A DNA stretch of 15,752 nucleotides from an uncultured delta proteobacterium. Its GTDB lineage: Bacteria; RBG-13-61-14; DRUE01. Position 1 is the stretch's first letter. Each line of letters begins with the position of its first letter. Of this stretch, positions 1 to 7,667 are shown piece after piece. The notes beneath the pieces are model-generated. The model did no database searches and was not told the DNA's origin. It was given only the letters and a program-made list of their open reading frames with translations. Position numbers and translations under genes: made by a program. The stretch covers positions 1-15,752 of the forward strand of contig CAIYYW010000267.1 in assembly GCA_903930515.1 (NCBI GenBank), read 5' to 3'.

Positions 1-306
1 CACATCTTCTTCAAAAGGAAGGAAGGAGGCCGCTCCCGGGACCATAATCCCCTTGCCGTCCAGCTCCCCGCCCGGCTGGCGGATGACGATCTCCTTCACC
101 CCCTGCCCTTTCAACACTTCAAAAACCTGGAAGGTGTATTCCGTCCAGATCATATTCCCGGTCTGATATACCCGCTTGCCCGTGCAATTGCCGAGGATGA
201 TCTTGTCCGACTGATCGGTGAGCCGGTTCAGGTCCAGCGGGATCATCACCGTGGCCAGGCAAAGGCCGGGAAGCAAAACCAACAACGCGAGAATTTTCTT
301 CTTCAA
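1..306 (-). CDS. Secreted protein of unknown function, 5' part only
   Basis: The reading frame is open for 102 codons from a TTG at 304-306 to the left edge, so the C-terminus is missing. I chose TTG because AGGAGA (complement of 315-320) lies 8 nt upstream and the protein then begins with a perfect signal peptide: Lys-rich KKK, a Leu-rich core, and a likely cleavage site after LCLA near residue 18. The only Cys of the core is preceded by Leu, so it is not a lipobox. The mature part holds patterns such as SDKIILGN, FQVFEVLKG and VIRQPGGELDGKG, followed by VPGA and a Pro-Phe-Glu-Glu stretch. These recall a family of short secreted bacterial proteins with a YT-x-VEVLKG core, whose function I do not know. 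It is divergent from hisS, and the two share a 74-bp control region. Confidence 0.75.
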   Translation of the reverse strand, partial: MKKKILALLVLLPGLCLATVMIPLDLNRLTDQSDKIILGNCTGKRVYQTGNMIWTEYTFQVFEVLKGQGVKEIVIRQPGGELDGKGIMVPGAASFLPFEEDV

Positions 307-335
307 TTGACCTGTCTCCTTTCCTGTGTTTAAAT
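307..335 (+). promoter_or_regulatory. Likely sigma-70 promoter of the hisS-aspS operon
   Basis: TTGACC (307-312) is separated by 17 bp from TTAAAT (330-335), which is five of six and four of six matches to consensus. Transcription would start near 342, giving a leader of about 39 nt before hisS. The -35 hexamer abuts the TTG start of the divergent gene. Seen by eye only. Confidence 0.5.
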
Positions 336-345
336 AATCAGCTAA

Positions 346-364
346 TCCCGCGGCAGACGCGGGA
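346..364 (+). other. Perfect 7-bp hairpin in the hisS leader
   Basis: TCCCGCG (346-352) and CGCGGGA (358-364) pair perfectly around a 5-nt loop, 16 nt before the hisS ATG. There is no U-tract on either strand, so it is not a typical terminator. The leader is far too short for a T-box. It could affect hisS translation or simply separate the two divergent transcripts. Confidence 0.45.
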
Positions 365-380
365 CTCTTATGGAATAATT

Positions 381-1784
381 ATGAGCAAAAAATATCAGGT
401 TGTCAAAGGCTTCCGGGACATTCTGCCCCCGGAAAGCAAATTGTTCTGGCTGGCCGAAAAGCTGGCCCGCGATCTTTTCGCCCGGTTCGGGTACCAGGAA
501 ATACTTTTGCCCGTGCTCGAATCCTACGATCTGTTCGCCTGCAGCATCGGGACCGGCACGGACATAGTGGAAAAAGAAATGTTCATCGTCCCCGACAAGA
601 AGGGGCAGAACCTGGTGCTCCGGCCCGAGGCCACCGCGAGCGTGGTGAGGGCATATGTAGAGGGCCTGGCCAGCCAAGGCCCGGCCAAGCTCTTTTACTT
701 CGGGCCGATGTTCCGCTACGAGCGTCCGCAAAAAGGGCGCTATCGTCAGTTCTGGCAGATCGGCGCAGAGGCCATCGGATATGGCGGTCCGGGGGTTGAC
801 GCGGAACTGATTTTGTTGCTGGACCTTTACTTCAAGGACCTGGGATTGGCTGAGATTCAAATCCGGATCAATAACCTCGGTTGCAAAATCTGCCGGCCTT
901 CTTACCGGGAAGCCCTGGTAAAATACCTGACGGACAATGAAGCCGGCCTGTGCGAGGATTGCCGGAGAAGGCTTTCAACCAACCCGCTTCGGGTTTTGGA
1001 CTGCAAGAACGAGGCCTGCAAGACCATCGCTCAAAGCGCGCCCTGCCCCGGTGAATTTTTGTGCGTTGATTGCGCCTCTCATTTTGAAGGGCTCCAGCGA
1101 CTGCTCAACCTGCAAAAGGTTTCCTTCCAGGTGGACCCGAGGCTGGTGCGCGGCTTGGATTATTACACCCGGACCGTGTTTGAATTCCAGGCCCAGACCG
1201 GCCTGGGGGCGCAGAACGCGGTGGTGGGCGGGGGCCGGTATGACGGTTTGGTGGAAGAGATGGGAGGCAACCCCGCTCCCGCGATCGGTTTCGCGCTCGG
1301 GGTGGAGCGGCTGGCTCTTTTGCTGGAGCAGAAGATTTCCCGATCCGAGCTGGTGGCCGGGCCGGAGGTGTTCCTGATCTTTTCCGGGGAAGAAGCCTAT
1401 CGGTTCGCCTTTCAGCTCCTGTTCCTGCTCCGGGCCTCCGGCCTTTACGCCGAGATGGCCATTGACGAGCCTTCCCGCTCGCTCCGGAGCCAGTTGAAAT
1501 TTTCCGACCGGATCAAGTCCAAGTCCGCGCTGATTATCGGCGAGGATGAACTTAAGAATAAACTGCTTAACCTGAAGCTGATGGAGAGCGGCAAGGAATT
1601 GAAATTGGAGTATCAGGGCCTGAAAAACCTGGCCAATATTGACTGGGAGGAGTTGAAGAGTCATCTTCAAACCCCGGGCTTTGCGTATGCCGGCCGGGAA
1701 TACGAGCAGACCCTGGTCCAGAACCGGGACCTGTTGAAATTGTTGAAGATATATTTTAACGAGTTAAACAAGCTGGAGGCATAA
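381..1784 (+). CDS. hisS: Histidyl-tRNA synthetase (HisRS)
   Basis: Class II cytoplasmic enzyme that charges tRNA-His with histidine using ATP; 467 aa. Visible landmarks are the N-terminal KGFRDILPPE, motif 2 at about 111-126 (FRYERPQKGRYRQFWQ), the histidine-specific RGLDYYTRTVFE with the catalytic Arg257, VVGGGRYDG at 281-289, motif 3 near 301-312 (AIGFALGVERL), and a C-terminal anticodon-binding domain. The insertion domain carries nine cysteines (168, 171, 191, 194, 208, 213, 222, 228, 231), many as CxxC pairs, which could bind zinc. About 40 residues follow the usual C-terminus, making it longer than the common 420-430 aa. The ATG has only a weak ribosome site. The aspS ATG follows the stop codon directly, so the two are surely co-transcribed. 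Confidence 0.98.
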   Translation: MSKKYQVVKGFRDILPPESKLFWLAEKLARDLFARFGYQEILLPVLESYDLFACSIGTGTDIVEKEMFIVPDKKGQNLVLRPEATASVVRAYVEGLASQGPAKLFYFGPMFRYERPQKGRYRQFWQIGAEAIGYGGPGVDAELILLLDLYFKDLGLAEIQIRINNLGCKICRPSYREALVKYLTDNEAGLCEDCRRRLSTNPLRVLDCKNEACKTIAQSAPCPGEFLCVDCASHFEGLQRLLNLQKVSFQVDPRLVRGLDYYTRTVFEFQAQTGLGAQNAVVGGGRYDGLVEEMGGNPAPAIGFALGVERLALLLEQKISRSELVAGPEVFLIFSGEEAYRFAFQLLFLLRASGLYAEMAIDEPSRSLRSQLKFSDRIKSKSALIIGEDELKNKLLNLKLMESGKELKLEYQGLKNLANIDWEELKSHLQTPGFAYAGREYEQTLVQNRDLLKLLKIYFNELNKLEA

Positions 1785-3572
1785 ATGGAGGAATTGGGAA
1801 GCTGGAAGCGGACTTGCTATTGCACGGAGGTGGGCAAGCAGGACCTGGGGAAAGAGGTCTACCTGATGGGTTGGGTCAATTCTTACCGGGACCACGGCGG
1901 CGTGATCTTCATTGATCTGCGCGACCGGACCGGTTTGATCCAGGTGGTGTTCAATCCCGTTTTTGCGGGCACGGCGCACGATAAGGCGAATATGCTCAGG
2001 AACGAATGGGTGATTGCGGTTCAGGGAGAGGTGAGGGCCAGACCGCAGGATATGATCAATACCAAACTACCGACCGGCGGGATTGAAGTCTGGGTGAAGG
2101 AACTCCGGATTTTGAACCGATCCCTCGCGGTCCCGTTCGCGATTGAGGACGAGATCAAGATCAATGAGGAGTTGCGCCTGACCTACCGTTACCTTGACCT
2201 GCGCCGCCCGGAGATGCAGAAGAAAATCATTACCCGGCACCGGGTGGTCAAGCTGATCCGGGATTACTTTGACCAACACGGCTTCTATGAAATAGAAACG
2301 CCCTTCCTCACCAAGAGCACCCCGGAAGGAGCGCGCGATTACCTGGTCCCCTCCCGGCTCAATCCGGGAAAATTTTACGCCCTTCCCCAAAGCCCTCAAT
2401 TGTTCAAGCAGCTCCTGATGGTTGCCGGATACGACCGATATTTCCAGGTTGTGCGCTGTATGCGCGACGAGGACTTGCGCGCGGACCGACAGCCCGAGTT
2501 CACCCAGTTGGATGTGGAGATGAGTTTCCCGCGTCCGGAGGATATTTACGAACTGATGGAAGAGATGCTGGCAAAGGTCTGGAAGGAAATCATGGGGCTG
2601 GAAATTCCCCGGCCGTTTCCGAAAATGACCTGGGACGAGGCAATGGATAAATACGGCTGCGACCGGCCCGACACCAGATACGGTCTATTGCTGAAAAACC
2701 TATCCGACATTTTCCCCAACACGGAATACCGCTTTTTCAAGCAGGCGATTTCCGAGGGCGGGATCATCAAGGGATTGAACGCGCCCGGATGCGCGTCCTG
2801 GAGCCGCAAAGACACCGATGACCTGACCTATGCGCTCAAGGCATACGGCGCCAAGGGCCTGACCGTGATCCGCTATCAGGAAGAGGGGTTGGCCGGGCCG
2901 GTGGCAAAATACCTGAACGCGGACGAGCAGAAGCTGATGATTGAGCGGCTGGACGCCAAGGTCGGGGATGTGATGATGCTGATGGGAGACAAAGTATCCG
3001 TAACCAACGAGGCGATGAACCAGCTCCGCCAGATGATCGCGAAAAAAATGAAATTGGTTCCGGAAAATAAATTCAACTTCCTCTGGGTGACCGACTTCCC
3101 GCTCGTGGAATGGAGCGAGACGGATAAAAGATGGAAATCAACCCATCACCCCTTTACCAGCCCCAGGCCCGAGGACCTGGAAAAGCTTGAGTCCGAGCCG
3201 GGATCGGTCAAGGCCGTGGCTTATGATGTGGTGCTCAACGGCGTGGAGATCGGCGGAGGCTCCATCAGGATCCATCGGCCGGAGATCCAGGAGCGGGTCT
3301 TCCATATGCTGGGGATCAGCGACGAAGAGGCCAAAATCAAGTTCGGCTTTTTGCTTGACGCCTTCCGCTTCGGAGCGCCCCCCCACGGCGGGATCGCTTT
3401 GGGCATTGATCGCCTGATGCAGATTCTGGCGGGCGGCAACTCCATCCGCGATTGTATCGCCTTCCCCAAAACCCAGGCCGGGTCCGACTTGATGGTGAAC
3501 GCCCCGAACGAGGTGAGCGAGGATCAGCTTAAGGAGCTGCATTTGAAAATAATCAAAGAAGACCTTTCCTGA
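1785..3572 (+). CDS. aspS: Aspartyl-tRNA synthetase, probably non-discriminating
   Basis: Class II synthetase of the bacterial type, 595 aa, the family's usual length. It has an N-terminal OB-fold anticodon domain (about 1-130), the catalytic core with motif 2 around 200-246 (MRDEDLRADRQPEFTQLDVE), a GAD insertion near 300-420, and motif 3 (FGAPPHGGIALGIDRLM) near 529-545. In the anticodon domain the sequence reads YRDHGGVIFIDLRDR with His37. Family knowledge: His at this place marks AspRS that also charges tRNA-Asn, while E. coli-type discriminating enzymes have Leu. If so, Asn-tRNA would be finished by a GatCAB amidotransferase; none is in this window. The start abuts the hisS stop, with GGAGG at 1775-1779 inside the end of hisS, which indicates translational coupling. 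Confidence 0.98.
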   Translation: MEELGSWKRTCYCTEVGKQDLGKEVYLMGWVNSYRDHGGVIFIDLRDRTGLIQVVFNPVFAGTAHDKANMLRNEWVIAVQGEVRARPQDMINTKLPTGGIEVWVKELRILNRSLAVPFAIEDEIKINEELRLTYRYLDLRRPEMQKKIITRHRVVKLIRDYFDQHGFYEIETPFLTKSTPEGARDYLVPSRLNPGKFYALPQSPQLFKQLLMVAGYDRYFQVVRCMRDEDLRADRQPEFTQLDVEMSFPRPEDIYELMEEMLAKVWKEIMGLEIPRPFPKMTWDEAMDKYGCDRPDTRYGLLLKNLSDIFPNTEYRFFKQAISEGGIIKGLNAPGCASWSRKDTDDLTYALKAYGAKGLTVIRYQEEGLAGPVAKYLNADEQKLMIERLDAKVGDVMMLMGDKVSVTNEAMNQLRQMIAKKMKLVPENKFNFLWVTDFPLVEWSETDKRWKSTHHPFTSPRPEDLEKLESEPGSVKAVAYDVVLNGVEIGGGSIRIHRPEIQERVFHMLGISDEEAKIKFGFLLDAFRFGAPPHGGIALGIDRLMQILAGGNSIRDCIAFPKTQAGSDLMVNAPNEVSEDQLKELHLKIIKEDLS

Positions 3573-3609
3573 CCGAAATCCTTGGCTGCGGACAATTCAG
3601 GATCTCGGG

Positions 3610-4986
3610 ATGAAAGCCGCACTTCAACCAGGGGATATGAAAGACCCATCCCTTCAGATTTCCGGATGGAAGAACATCTTGCGCGCCTTGCGCTCCCGCA
3701 ACTACCGCCTGTTTTTTCTCGGCCAGGGCGTCTCCCTGATCGGCACCTGGATGCAGACCTTGGCGATGAGCTGGCTGGTTTACCGGTTGAGCAATTCCGC
3801 CTTCATCCTCGGAATCGTCGGTTTTGCCGGGGACCTGCCCTCATTTATATTGATGCCCCTGGCCGGGGTATGGGCCGACCGGATCAACCGCAGGAAAATC
3901 CTGGTCATCACCCAAACCCTGGCGATGATCCAGGCTTTTGTTTTGGCGATCCTGGTCCTCACCGGCTCGGTCCAGGTATGGCACCTGATCGTTCTCGCCG
4001 TTTCCCTCGGCCTGATCAACGCCTTTGATATGCCCGCCCGCCAGTCCTTTGTGATTGAGATGGTGGAGGACAAAAAAGATTTGCCCAACGCCATCGCCCT
4101 CAACTCATCCATCTTCAACTCCGCCCGCCTGATCGGGCCGGCCGTCGCCGGAATCCTGATCGCCGTTTTGGGAGAGGGTTATTGTTTCCTGATCAACGGC
4201 TTCAGCTTTCTCGCCGTGATCGCGGCCCTGCTGTCTATGCAAATCAAGCCCCATCGCGGCCGGGCCAAGATCGGCGGCACCCTCCAGGGGCTGAAAGAAG
4301 GGTTTTCCTACGCGCTCGGTTTTATGCCGATCCGGTCGCTGTTGTTCCTGGTGGCCATCGTCAGTCTGATGGGGATGTCCTATGCGGTATTGATGCCGGT
4401 GCTGGCCCGGGAGGTCCTGGCCGGAGGCTCGCACACCTTCGGATTCTTGATGGGAGCCGGCGGACTGGGAGCGCTGATCGCCGGGATTCACCTGGCCTCC
4501 AGGAAATCAGTGCTCGGACTGGGAAGGCTGATCCCTTTATCCCTTGCGCTCTTCAGTTTATCCATCATCGCCCTGTCCCTTTCCCACAACCTGGGCCTTT
4601 CCCTGGTGATTATGCTGGCGGCCGGCTTCGGGGTGATGACCCAGATCGCCTCCTGCAACACCCTGATCCAGACGATGGTGGAAGAAGATAAACGGGGACG
4701 GACCATGGGGATATACGCGATGTCCTTCCGGGGGATCTCCCCCTTTGGCAGTCTCCTGGCCGGAAGCCTGGCCTCCAAAATAGGCGCCCCCCACACCATC
4801 CAGATCGGCGGAATCTTCTGCCTGATGGCTGCGCTCTGGTTTTATCGGAAACTGCCTGCCTTCCGAAATTTTGTCCGTCCCATTTACGCCCGGGCCGGGA
4901 TCATCCCCGACCTTGATCCCGGGATCGGGTCGGAGAGGGACTTGACCATTCCCCCGGACCGACCGGAAGACAGCCAAGAAAATTGA
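3610..4986 (+). CDS. MFS transporter, EntS/MFS_3-like exporter
   Basis: Inner-membrane protein of 458 aa with about 12 hydrophobic segments. A short basic N-terminus leads into LRSRNYRLFFLGQGVSLIGTWMQ, a start typical of the MFS_3 group (enterobactin exporter EntS and related drug or siderophore exporters). The loop between helices 2 and 3 has a good MFS motif A, GVWADRINRRK at 86-96. DMPARQSFVIEMV and LNSSIFNSARLIGPAVAG are also characteristic of this group. The C-terminus is a soluble acidic tail of about 45 residues. The start at 3610 is the first ATG; Met10 (3637) is an alternative, and neither has a convincing ribosome site. It lies 37 nt after aspS and 19 nt before the transpeptidase gene, so it probably belongs to the same operon. 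The substrate cannot be told from sequence. Confidence 0.9.
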   Translation: MKAALQPGDMKDPSLQISGWKNILRALRSRNYRLFFLGQGVSLIGTWMQTLAMSWLVYRLSNSAFILGIVGFAGDLPSFILMPLAGVWADRINRRKILVITQTLAMIQAFVLAILVLTGSVQVWHLIVLAVSLGLINAFDMPARQSFVIEMVEDKKDLPNAIALNSSIFNSARLIGPAVAGILIAVLGEGYCFLINGFSFLAVIAALLSMQIKPHRGRAKIGGTLQGLKEGFSYALGFMPIRSLLFLVAIVSLMGMSYAVLMPVLAREVLAGGSHTFGFLMGAGGLGALIAGIHLASRKSVLGLGRLIPLSLALFSLSIIALSLSHNLGLSLVIMLAAGFGVMTQIASCNTLIQTMVEEDKRGRTMGIYAMSFRGISPFGSLLAGSLASKIGAPHTIQIGGIFCLMAALWFYRKLPAFRNFVRPIYARAGIIPDLDPGIGSERDLTIPPDRPEDSQEN

Positions 4987-4995
4987 TGATAAAAT
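4987..4995 (+). promoter_or_regulatory. Possible extended -10 element before the L,D-transpeptidase gene
   Basis: TGATAAAAT fits an extended -10 (TGnTAAAAT) just after the MFS stop codon. Initiation near 5002 would leave a leader of only 4-10 nt, depending on which of the two ATGs (5006 or 5012) is used. No good -35 is visible, as is common for extended -10 promoters. It may be an internal operon promoter. Low confidence. Confidence 0.3.
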
Positions 4996-5005
4996 AAATC
5001 CGGAA

Positions 5006-5797
5006 ATGCGGATGAAAATAAGCTGCGGCAAAATCGGCCTTATCTCGCTTGCTTTGACTATGCTGATCCTTTGCTTAAAAACCGCCGGCGCTAAAAAAGG
5101 CAGCCGGGAAGACCTGGGGAAATATAGCGGTCCCCGGGTGGAAGCCGCGCGGAAAAGCCAGACGCAGGAAATAATTAAATTGTTTGAAAAAGCCGGACTG
5201 ACCCGCCCCTCCGATAAAATATTCATCCGCGTGTTCAAGCTGGAGCGCTCAGTGGAGCTTTGGGCTTTTCACCCGGAAGGCGGCAAATATAAATTGATCC
5301 AGGAATATCACGCCTGCGCCTTAAGCGGGAACCTTGGACCCAAGCGCAAACAGGGAGACCACCAGGTCCCCGAGGGGTTCTATAACATCACGGATTTAAA
5401 CCCGGCCAGCCGTTTCCATTTATCAGCCCGGGTGAACTATCCCAACCAGTCCGATCTGATCCTGGGAAACAAGCTTTTGCCCGGCGGAGATATTTTCATT
5501 CACGGCTCCTGCGTTTCCGACGGCTGCGTCTCTATCCGGGACCAGCCGATTGAGCAGGTGTATCTGATCATCCTGGACGCCAAAGCCGCGGGCCAGAAGA
5601 ATATCCCGGTCCATATTTTCCCCTGCCGGATGGACAAGTCCTATTGCGAAAGCACGCTGGGTTTTTTCTCCATGGACAAGGAAGGCCTGAAAACCTTCTG
5701 GGATTCCCTCAAGCCGGGCTATGATTATTTTGAAGCCAACCAGACCGTCCCGGAAATCAAGACCAACCCGGACGGGTCTTACCAGATCAAGCAATGA
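5006..5797 (+). CDS. YafK/DpaA-like L,D-transpeptidase-family protein, periplasmic
   Basis: 263 aa. A short basic N-terminus and a hydrophobic stretch (ISLALTMLILCL) ending near TAGA form a signal peptide or anchor. The rest is a YkuD-fold domain with the catalytic motif HGSCVSDGCVSI: His166, Ser171, Gly173 and the nucleophile Cys174. FIRVFKLERSVELWAF, GNLGPKRKQGDHQVPEGFYNI and NPASRFHLSARVNYPNQSD match the layout of E. coli YafK (DpaA). Family knowledge: DpaA cleaves the bond between Braun lipoprotein and peptidoglycan, while other members make 3-3 cross-links, so the reaction here is either hydrolysis or transpeptidation in the cell wall. ATGs at 5006 and 5012 are both possible starts. The stop overlaps the next gene by 4 nt. 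Confidence 0.92.
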   Translation: MRMKISCGKIGLISLALTMLILCLKTAGAKKGSREDLGKYSGPRVEAARKSQTQEIIKLFEKAGLTRPSDKIFIRVFKLERSVELWAFHPEGGKYKLIQEYHACALSGNLGPKRKQGDHQVPEGFYNITDLNPASRFHLSARVNYPNQSDLILGNKLLPGGDIFIHGSCVSDGCVSIRDQPIEQVYLIILDAKAAGQKNIPVHIFPCRMDKSYCESTLGFFSMDKEGLKTFWDSLKPGYDYFEANQTVPEIKTNPDGSYQIKQ

Positions 5798-6951
5798 AAC
5801 TCTCCAGGCGGGAGTCCATCAAGATCGGCGGTTTAATGGCAATGACTGTTTTATCTAAAAAAATATTGGCCGGAATTTTCGGAACGGAAAGATTCTTCCC
5901 GGTCTTTGAGATCGGCGCCCAGGATTATTTTGAGCTGGGTCAGAAAATCGGCGCCCGGGCAAAAGCCCGGGTTCATTCCGGGCTGAAGCGAAGAAAAAAA
6001 TGGATGGCGGATTTGAAAAAATTCGCGGACGCGGACCGCCGGAAACGCTTTGATCCCTTCCTGGCTGCGCTCAAGCGGAACTTTCCCGATTACCTGGACG
6101 AGCTTAAAGGCATTGCCCAAGGCGCGGAGGTTGATTTTGATCTGATCTTTACGCTCAACTTGAACCCGGAATTGAGCGCGATGATGAGGGCGGGCCGGGA
6201 AGAGGACTGCTCAACCGTGATCGCGAAAACCGGCGACAAGATTTTGCTCGGTCATAATGAAGACGGCTCCGAGCAATACCTGGACTTGATGTTTCTGCTC
6301 AAAGCCAAAACTCCGGCCGGGAAAATATTCTTCGCCCTGACCTATCCCGGAATCATCCCCGGAAACGGGCCTGGGATCAACAACCAGGGGATCATCCATA
6401 CCTGCAATTACATCGGCGGCAAAAAATTTCAAGAAGGCATCCCCAGGTATTTTATTGACCGGGCGATGCTGGAAGCGGATTCAATGGACCAGGCTATTTC
6501 CTTCGGATCCCATCCGGCCCGGGCCTATTCCCAGGCCCATAATTTGGTGTCCATTTCGGAAAAACGCGCCGTAATGCTGGAAAGCTCGGTAAGCAAGGTC
6601 GCGGTCAAGGAGGTGAACGGGATTCTTCCCCGAACCAATCATTACATCCTTCCGGAAATGCGGGACGAGCCGGAATTCGCTTCCTACCAAATGAATTCGC
6701 TCCCGCGCTTGAAAGCCCTGGAAGCAGAGTTGGCCGGGATCAGCCCGGAACAGATCAACGCCGAGCTCATCCTCAAATCGCTCAGCTCTCACAAAAACAG
6801 CCCGATCTCCCCCTGCCGTCATAAAAACAAGGCCGTCCCCGGAGCTACCCTGGGAACTTTTATCTTTGACAGCGCCAAAACCGAATTCCAATTCTTCTAC
6901 CAAAGTCCCTGCAAAGACCTCGTCCAGAAATTCCCGCGACCGTCCGGTTGA
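5794..6951 (+). CDS. C45-family Ntn-hydrolase (acyltransferase-like), probably Tat-exported
   Basis: 385 aa, starting in an ATGA overlap with the previous gene. The N-terminus SRRESIKIGGLMAMTV resembles a twin-arginine (Tat) signal. Residues 136-158 hold the family hallmark: EEDCST with Cys139, then LGHNEDG with Asn155, Glu156 and Asp157. This is the arrangement of peptidase family C45 (penicillin acyl-CoA:6-APA acyltransferase relatives). Later motifs PGIIPGNGPGINNQGI and RTNHYILPEM (the His-rich NH near the middle of the fold) also fit. Family members hydrolyse or transfer acyl groups on amides, and a few act on beta-alanyl or muramyl-type amides; the substrate here is unknown. In classic members the nucleophile is freed by cleavage between Gly and Cys, whereas here Asp precedes Cys. 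Its place after a cell-wall enzyme suggests a periplasmic role. Confidence 0.82.
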   Translation: MKLSRRESIKIGGLMAMTVLSKKILAGIFGTERFFPVFEIGAQDYFELGQKIGARAKARVHSGLKRRKKWMADLKKFADADRRKRFDPFLAALKRNFPDYLDELKGIAQGAEVDFDLIFTLNLNPELSAMMRAGREEDCSTVIAKTGDKILLGHNEDGSEQYLDLMFLLKAKTPAGKIFFALTYPGIIPGNGPGINNQGIIHTCNYIGGKKFQEGIPRYFIDRAMLEADSMDQAISFGSHPARAYSQAHNLVSISEKRAVMLESSVSKVAVKEVNGILPRTNHYILPEMRDEPEFASYQMNSLPRLKALEAELAGISPEQINAELILKSLSSHKNSPISPCRHKNKAVPGATLGTFIFDSAKTEFQFFYQSPCKDLVQKFPRPSG

Positions 6952-7092
6952 TAAGTTGAAAGGATGATCGGTTAAAGAAGGCATCGGAACAGCCTCCCTT
7001 GTCGGCGTAATCGTGGTGCGTTCTAAAAATATCAAGTCGTTCCTTGCCGCGGATAGTTCCTTGAGGTCCCGGATCAGGTCCGCGAGGGTTTC
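6952..7092. other. Gap between the C45 gene and hicA, holding a recG fragment
   Basis: 141 bp between two convergent genes. No clear terminator (stem plus T-run) is visible on either strand. The only recognisable content is the 50-bp copy of recG sequence at 7036-7085, described separately. Confidence 0.6.
7036..7085 (-). repeat. 50-bp direct repeat, copy 1: orphan fragment of recG
   Basis: Identical to 7779-7828 at 49 of 50 positions. Read on the minus strand it would encode the same residues as RecG 665-680 (ADLIRDLKELSAARND). The one difference (7044 T, 7787 G) changes CGG to AGG, both Arg. It lies 8 nt beyond the hicA stop codon and happens to be in the hicA frame. Sequence on both sides is unrelated to recG. 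Confidence 0.95.
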
Positions 7093-7320
7093 TCAAAGCA
7101 ATTTGAGGAACTGATCCAGGTCTATTTGGGCTTGTTTGAGGATGTGCGCGAGGGTGGAACGCTTGACCGGAGTGTGAGCGGGAACGGTCAGTTTGAGAGT
7201 TTTTTCACCCATATTTTTTTGAAGCCGGATATGACTCCCTTTCTGACGCACAACCACCCATCCATCTCGGCGAAGGGCATAGATGATTTGCCGGTAAGAA
7301 AGGCTGGGGACTTTGCTCAC
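7093..7320 (-). CDS. hicA: HicA-family mRNA interferase toxin
   Basis: 75 aa, a double-stranded-RNA-binding-like fold. Family knowledge: HicA toxins cleave mRNA, using one essential His. Visible: SYRQIIYALRRDGWVVVRQKGSH, with Gly28-Ser29-His30 being the catalytic site, then LTVPAHTPVKRSTLAHILKQAQI, the standard HicA C-terminal half. The start is GTG at 7318-7320, overlapping the hicB stop by 4 nt (GTGA), so toxin translation follows that of the antitoxin. Length is normal and all expected motifs are intact, so it is probably active. The gene sits between recG and a stray recG fragment. Confidence 0.93.
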   Translation of the reverse strand: MSKVPSLSYRQIIYALRRDGWVVVRQKGSHIRLQKNMGEKTLKLTVPAHTPVKRSTLAHILKQAQIDLDQFLKLL

Positions 7321-7520
7321 AAGATCAGTTCCTTGACCGTGGCCTTTTCGCTCGGCTGGGCGTCATCTTCAATATTTTCCAGGTAAAGCTCAATGGCCTC
7401 CCGGATATTAGCCAGAGCCTCTTTCTCGGTTTCCCCTTCACTGATGCAGCCGGGAAGCGAGGGCACATAGACCGTGAATCCGCCTTCCTCGCTCGGCTCC
7501 AGAATCACCTTTACTTTCAT
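7317..7520 (-). CDS. hicB: HicB-family antitoxin, short form
   Basis: 67 aa. The sequence follows the HicB pattern: KVILEPSEEGGFTVYVPSLPGC, then ISEGETEKEALANIREAIELYLE. This is the partial RNase-H-like fold that covers the HicA active site. There is no C-terminal helix-turn-helix or ribbon-helix-helix domain, so unlike longer HicB proteins it may not repress its own promoter. AGGAGG (complement of 7527-7532) lies 6 nt before the ATG, a very strong ribosome site consistent with antitoxin excess. The order is antitoxin first, the reverse of E. coli hicAB but common elsewhere. Confidence 0.92.
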   Translation of the reverse strand: MKVKVILEPSEEGGFTVYVPSLPGCISEGETEKEALANIREAIELYLENIEDDAQPSEKATVKELIL

Positions 7521-7545
7521 CTCCAGCCTCCTTACGGTTTGCTAA

Positions 7546-7574
7546 TCTATAATGTAATTATGGCTATTTGTTCA
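7546..7574 (-). promoter_or_regulatory. Possible hicBA promoter
   Basis: On the minus strand TGAACA (7574-7569), 17 bp, then TATAGA (7551-7546); four of six matches each. The stretch is noticeably AT-rich, and initiation near 7539 would give a leader of about 19 nt that contains the AGGAGG site. The 147-bp gap to recG (7521-7667) shows no other gene, so hicBA probably has its own promoter rather than relying on recG. Confidence 0.35.
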
Positions 7575-7667
7575 GCGCTTTTCAACCAAAGCCTTTGAGC
7601 TTGACCCTTGAGCGGAATTGCCGCATTTTGAGTTTATAACCGGAAACGGCAAACCAAAAACAATAAT

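Noticed and set aside
307-380. T-box or other riboswitch before hisS
   Set aside because: The gap is only 74 bp and the predicted leader about 39 nt, with one short hairpin and no T-box conserved sequence.
3582-4028. 148-codon frame overlapping the 5' end of the MFS gene
   Set aside because: Pro/Arg/Asp-rich shifted-frame translation of the transporter gene; the transporter frame has membrane helices and MFS motif A.
6481-7035. Minus-strand open frame continuing past the hicA stop through the recG fragment into the C45 gene
   Set aside because: It looks at first like a RecG-like tail or a HicA read-through product, but most of it is antisense to the C45 hydrolase and only the 50-bp repeat resembles a protein.
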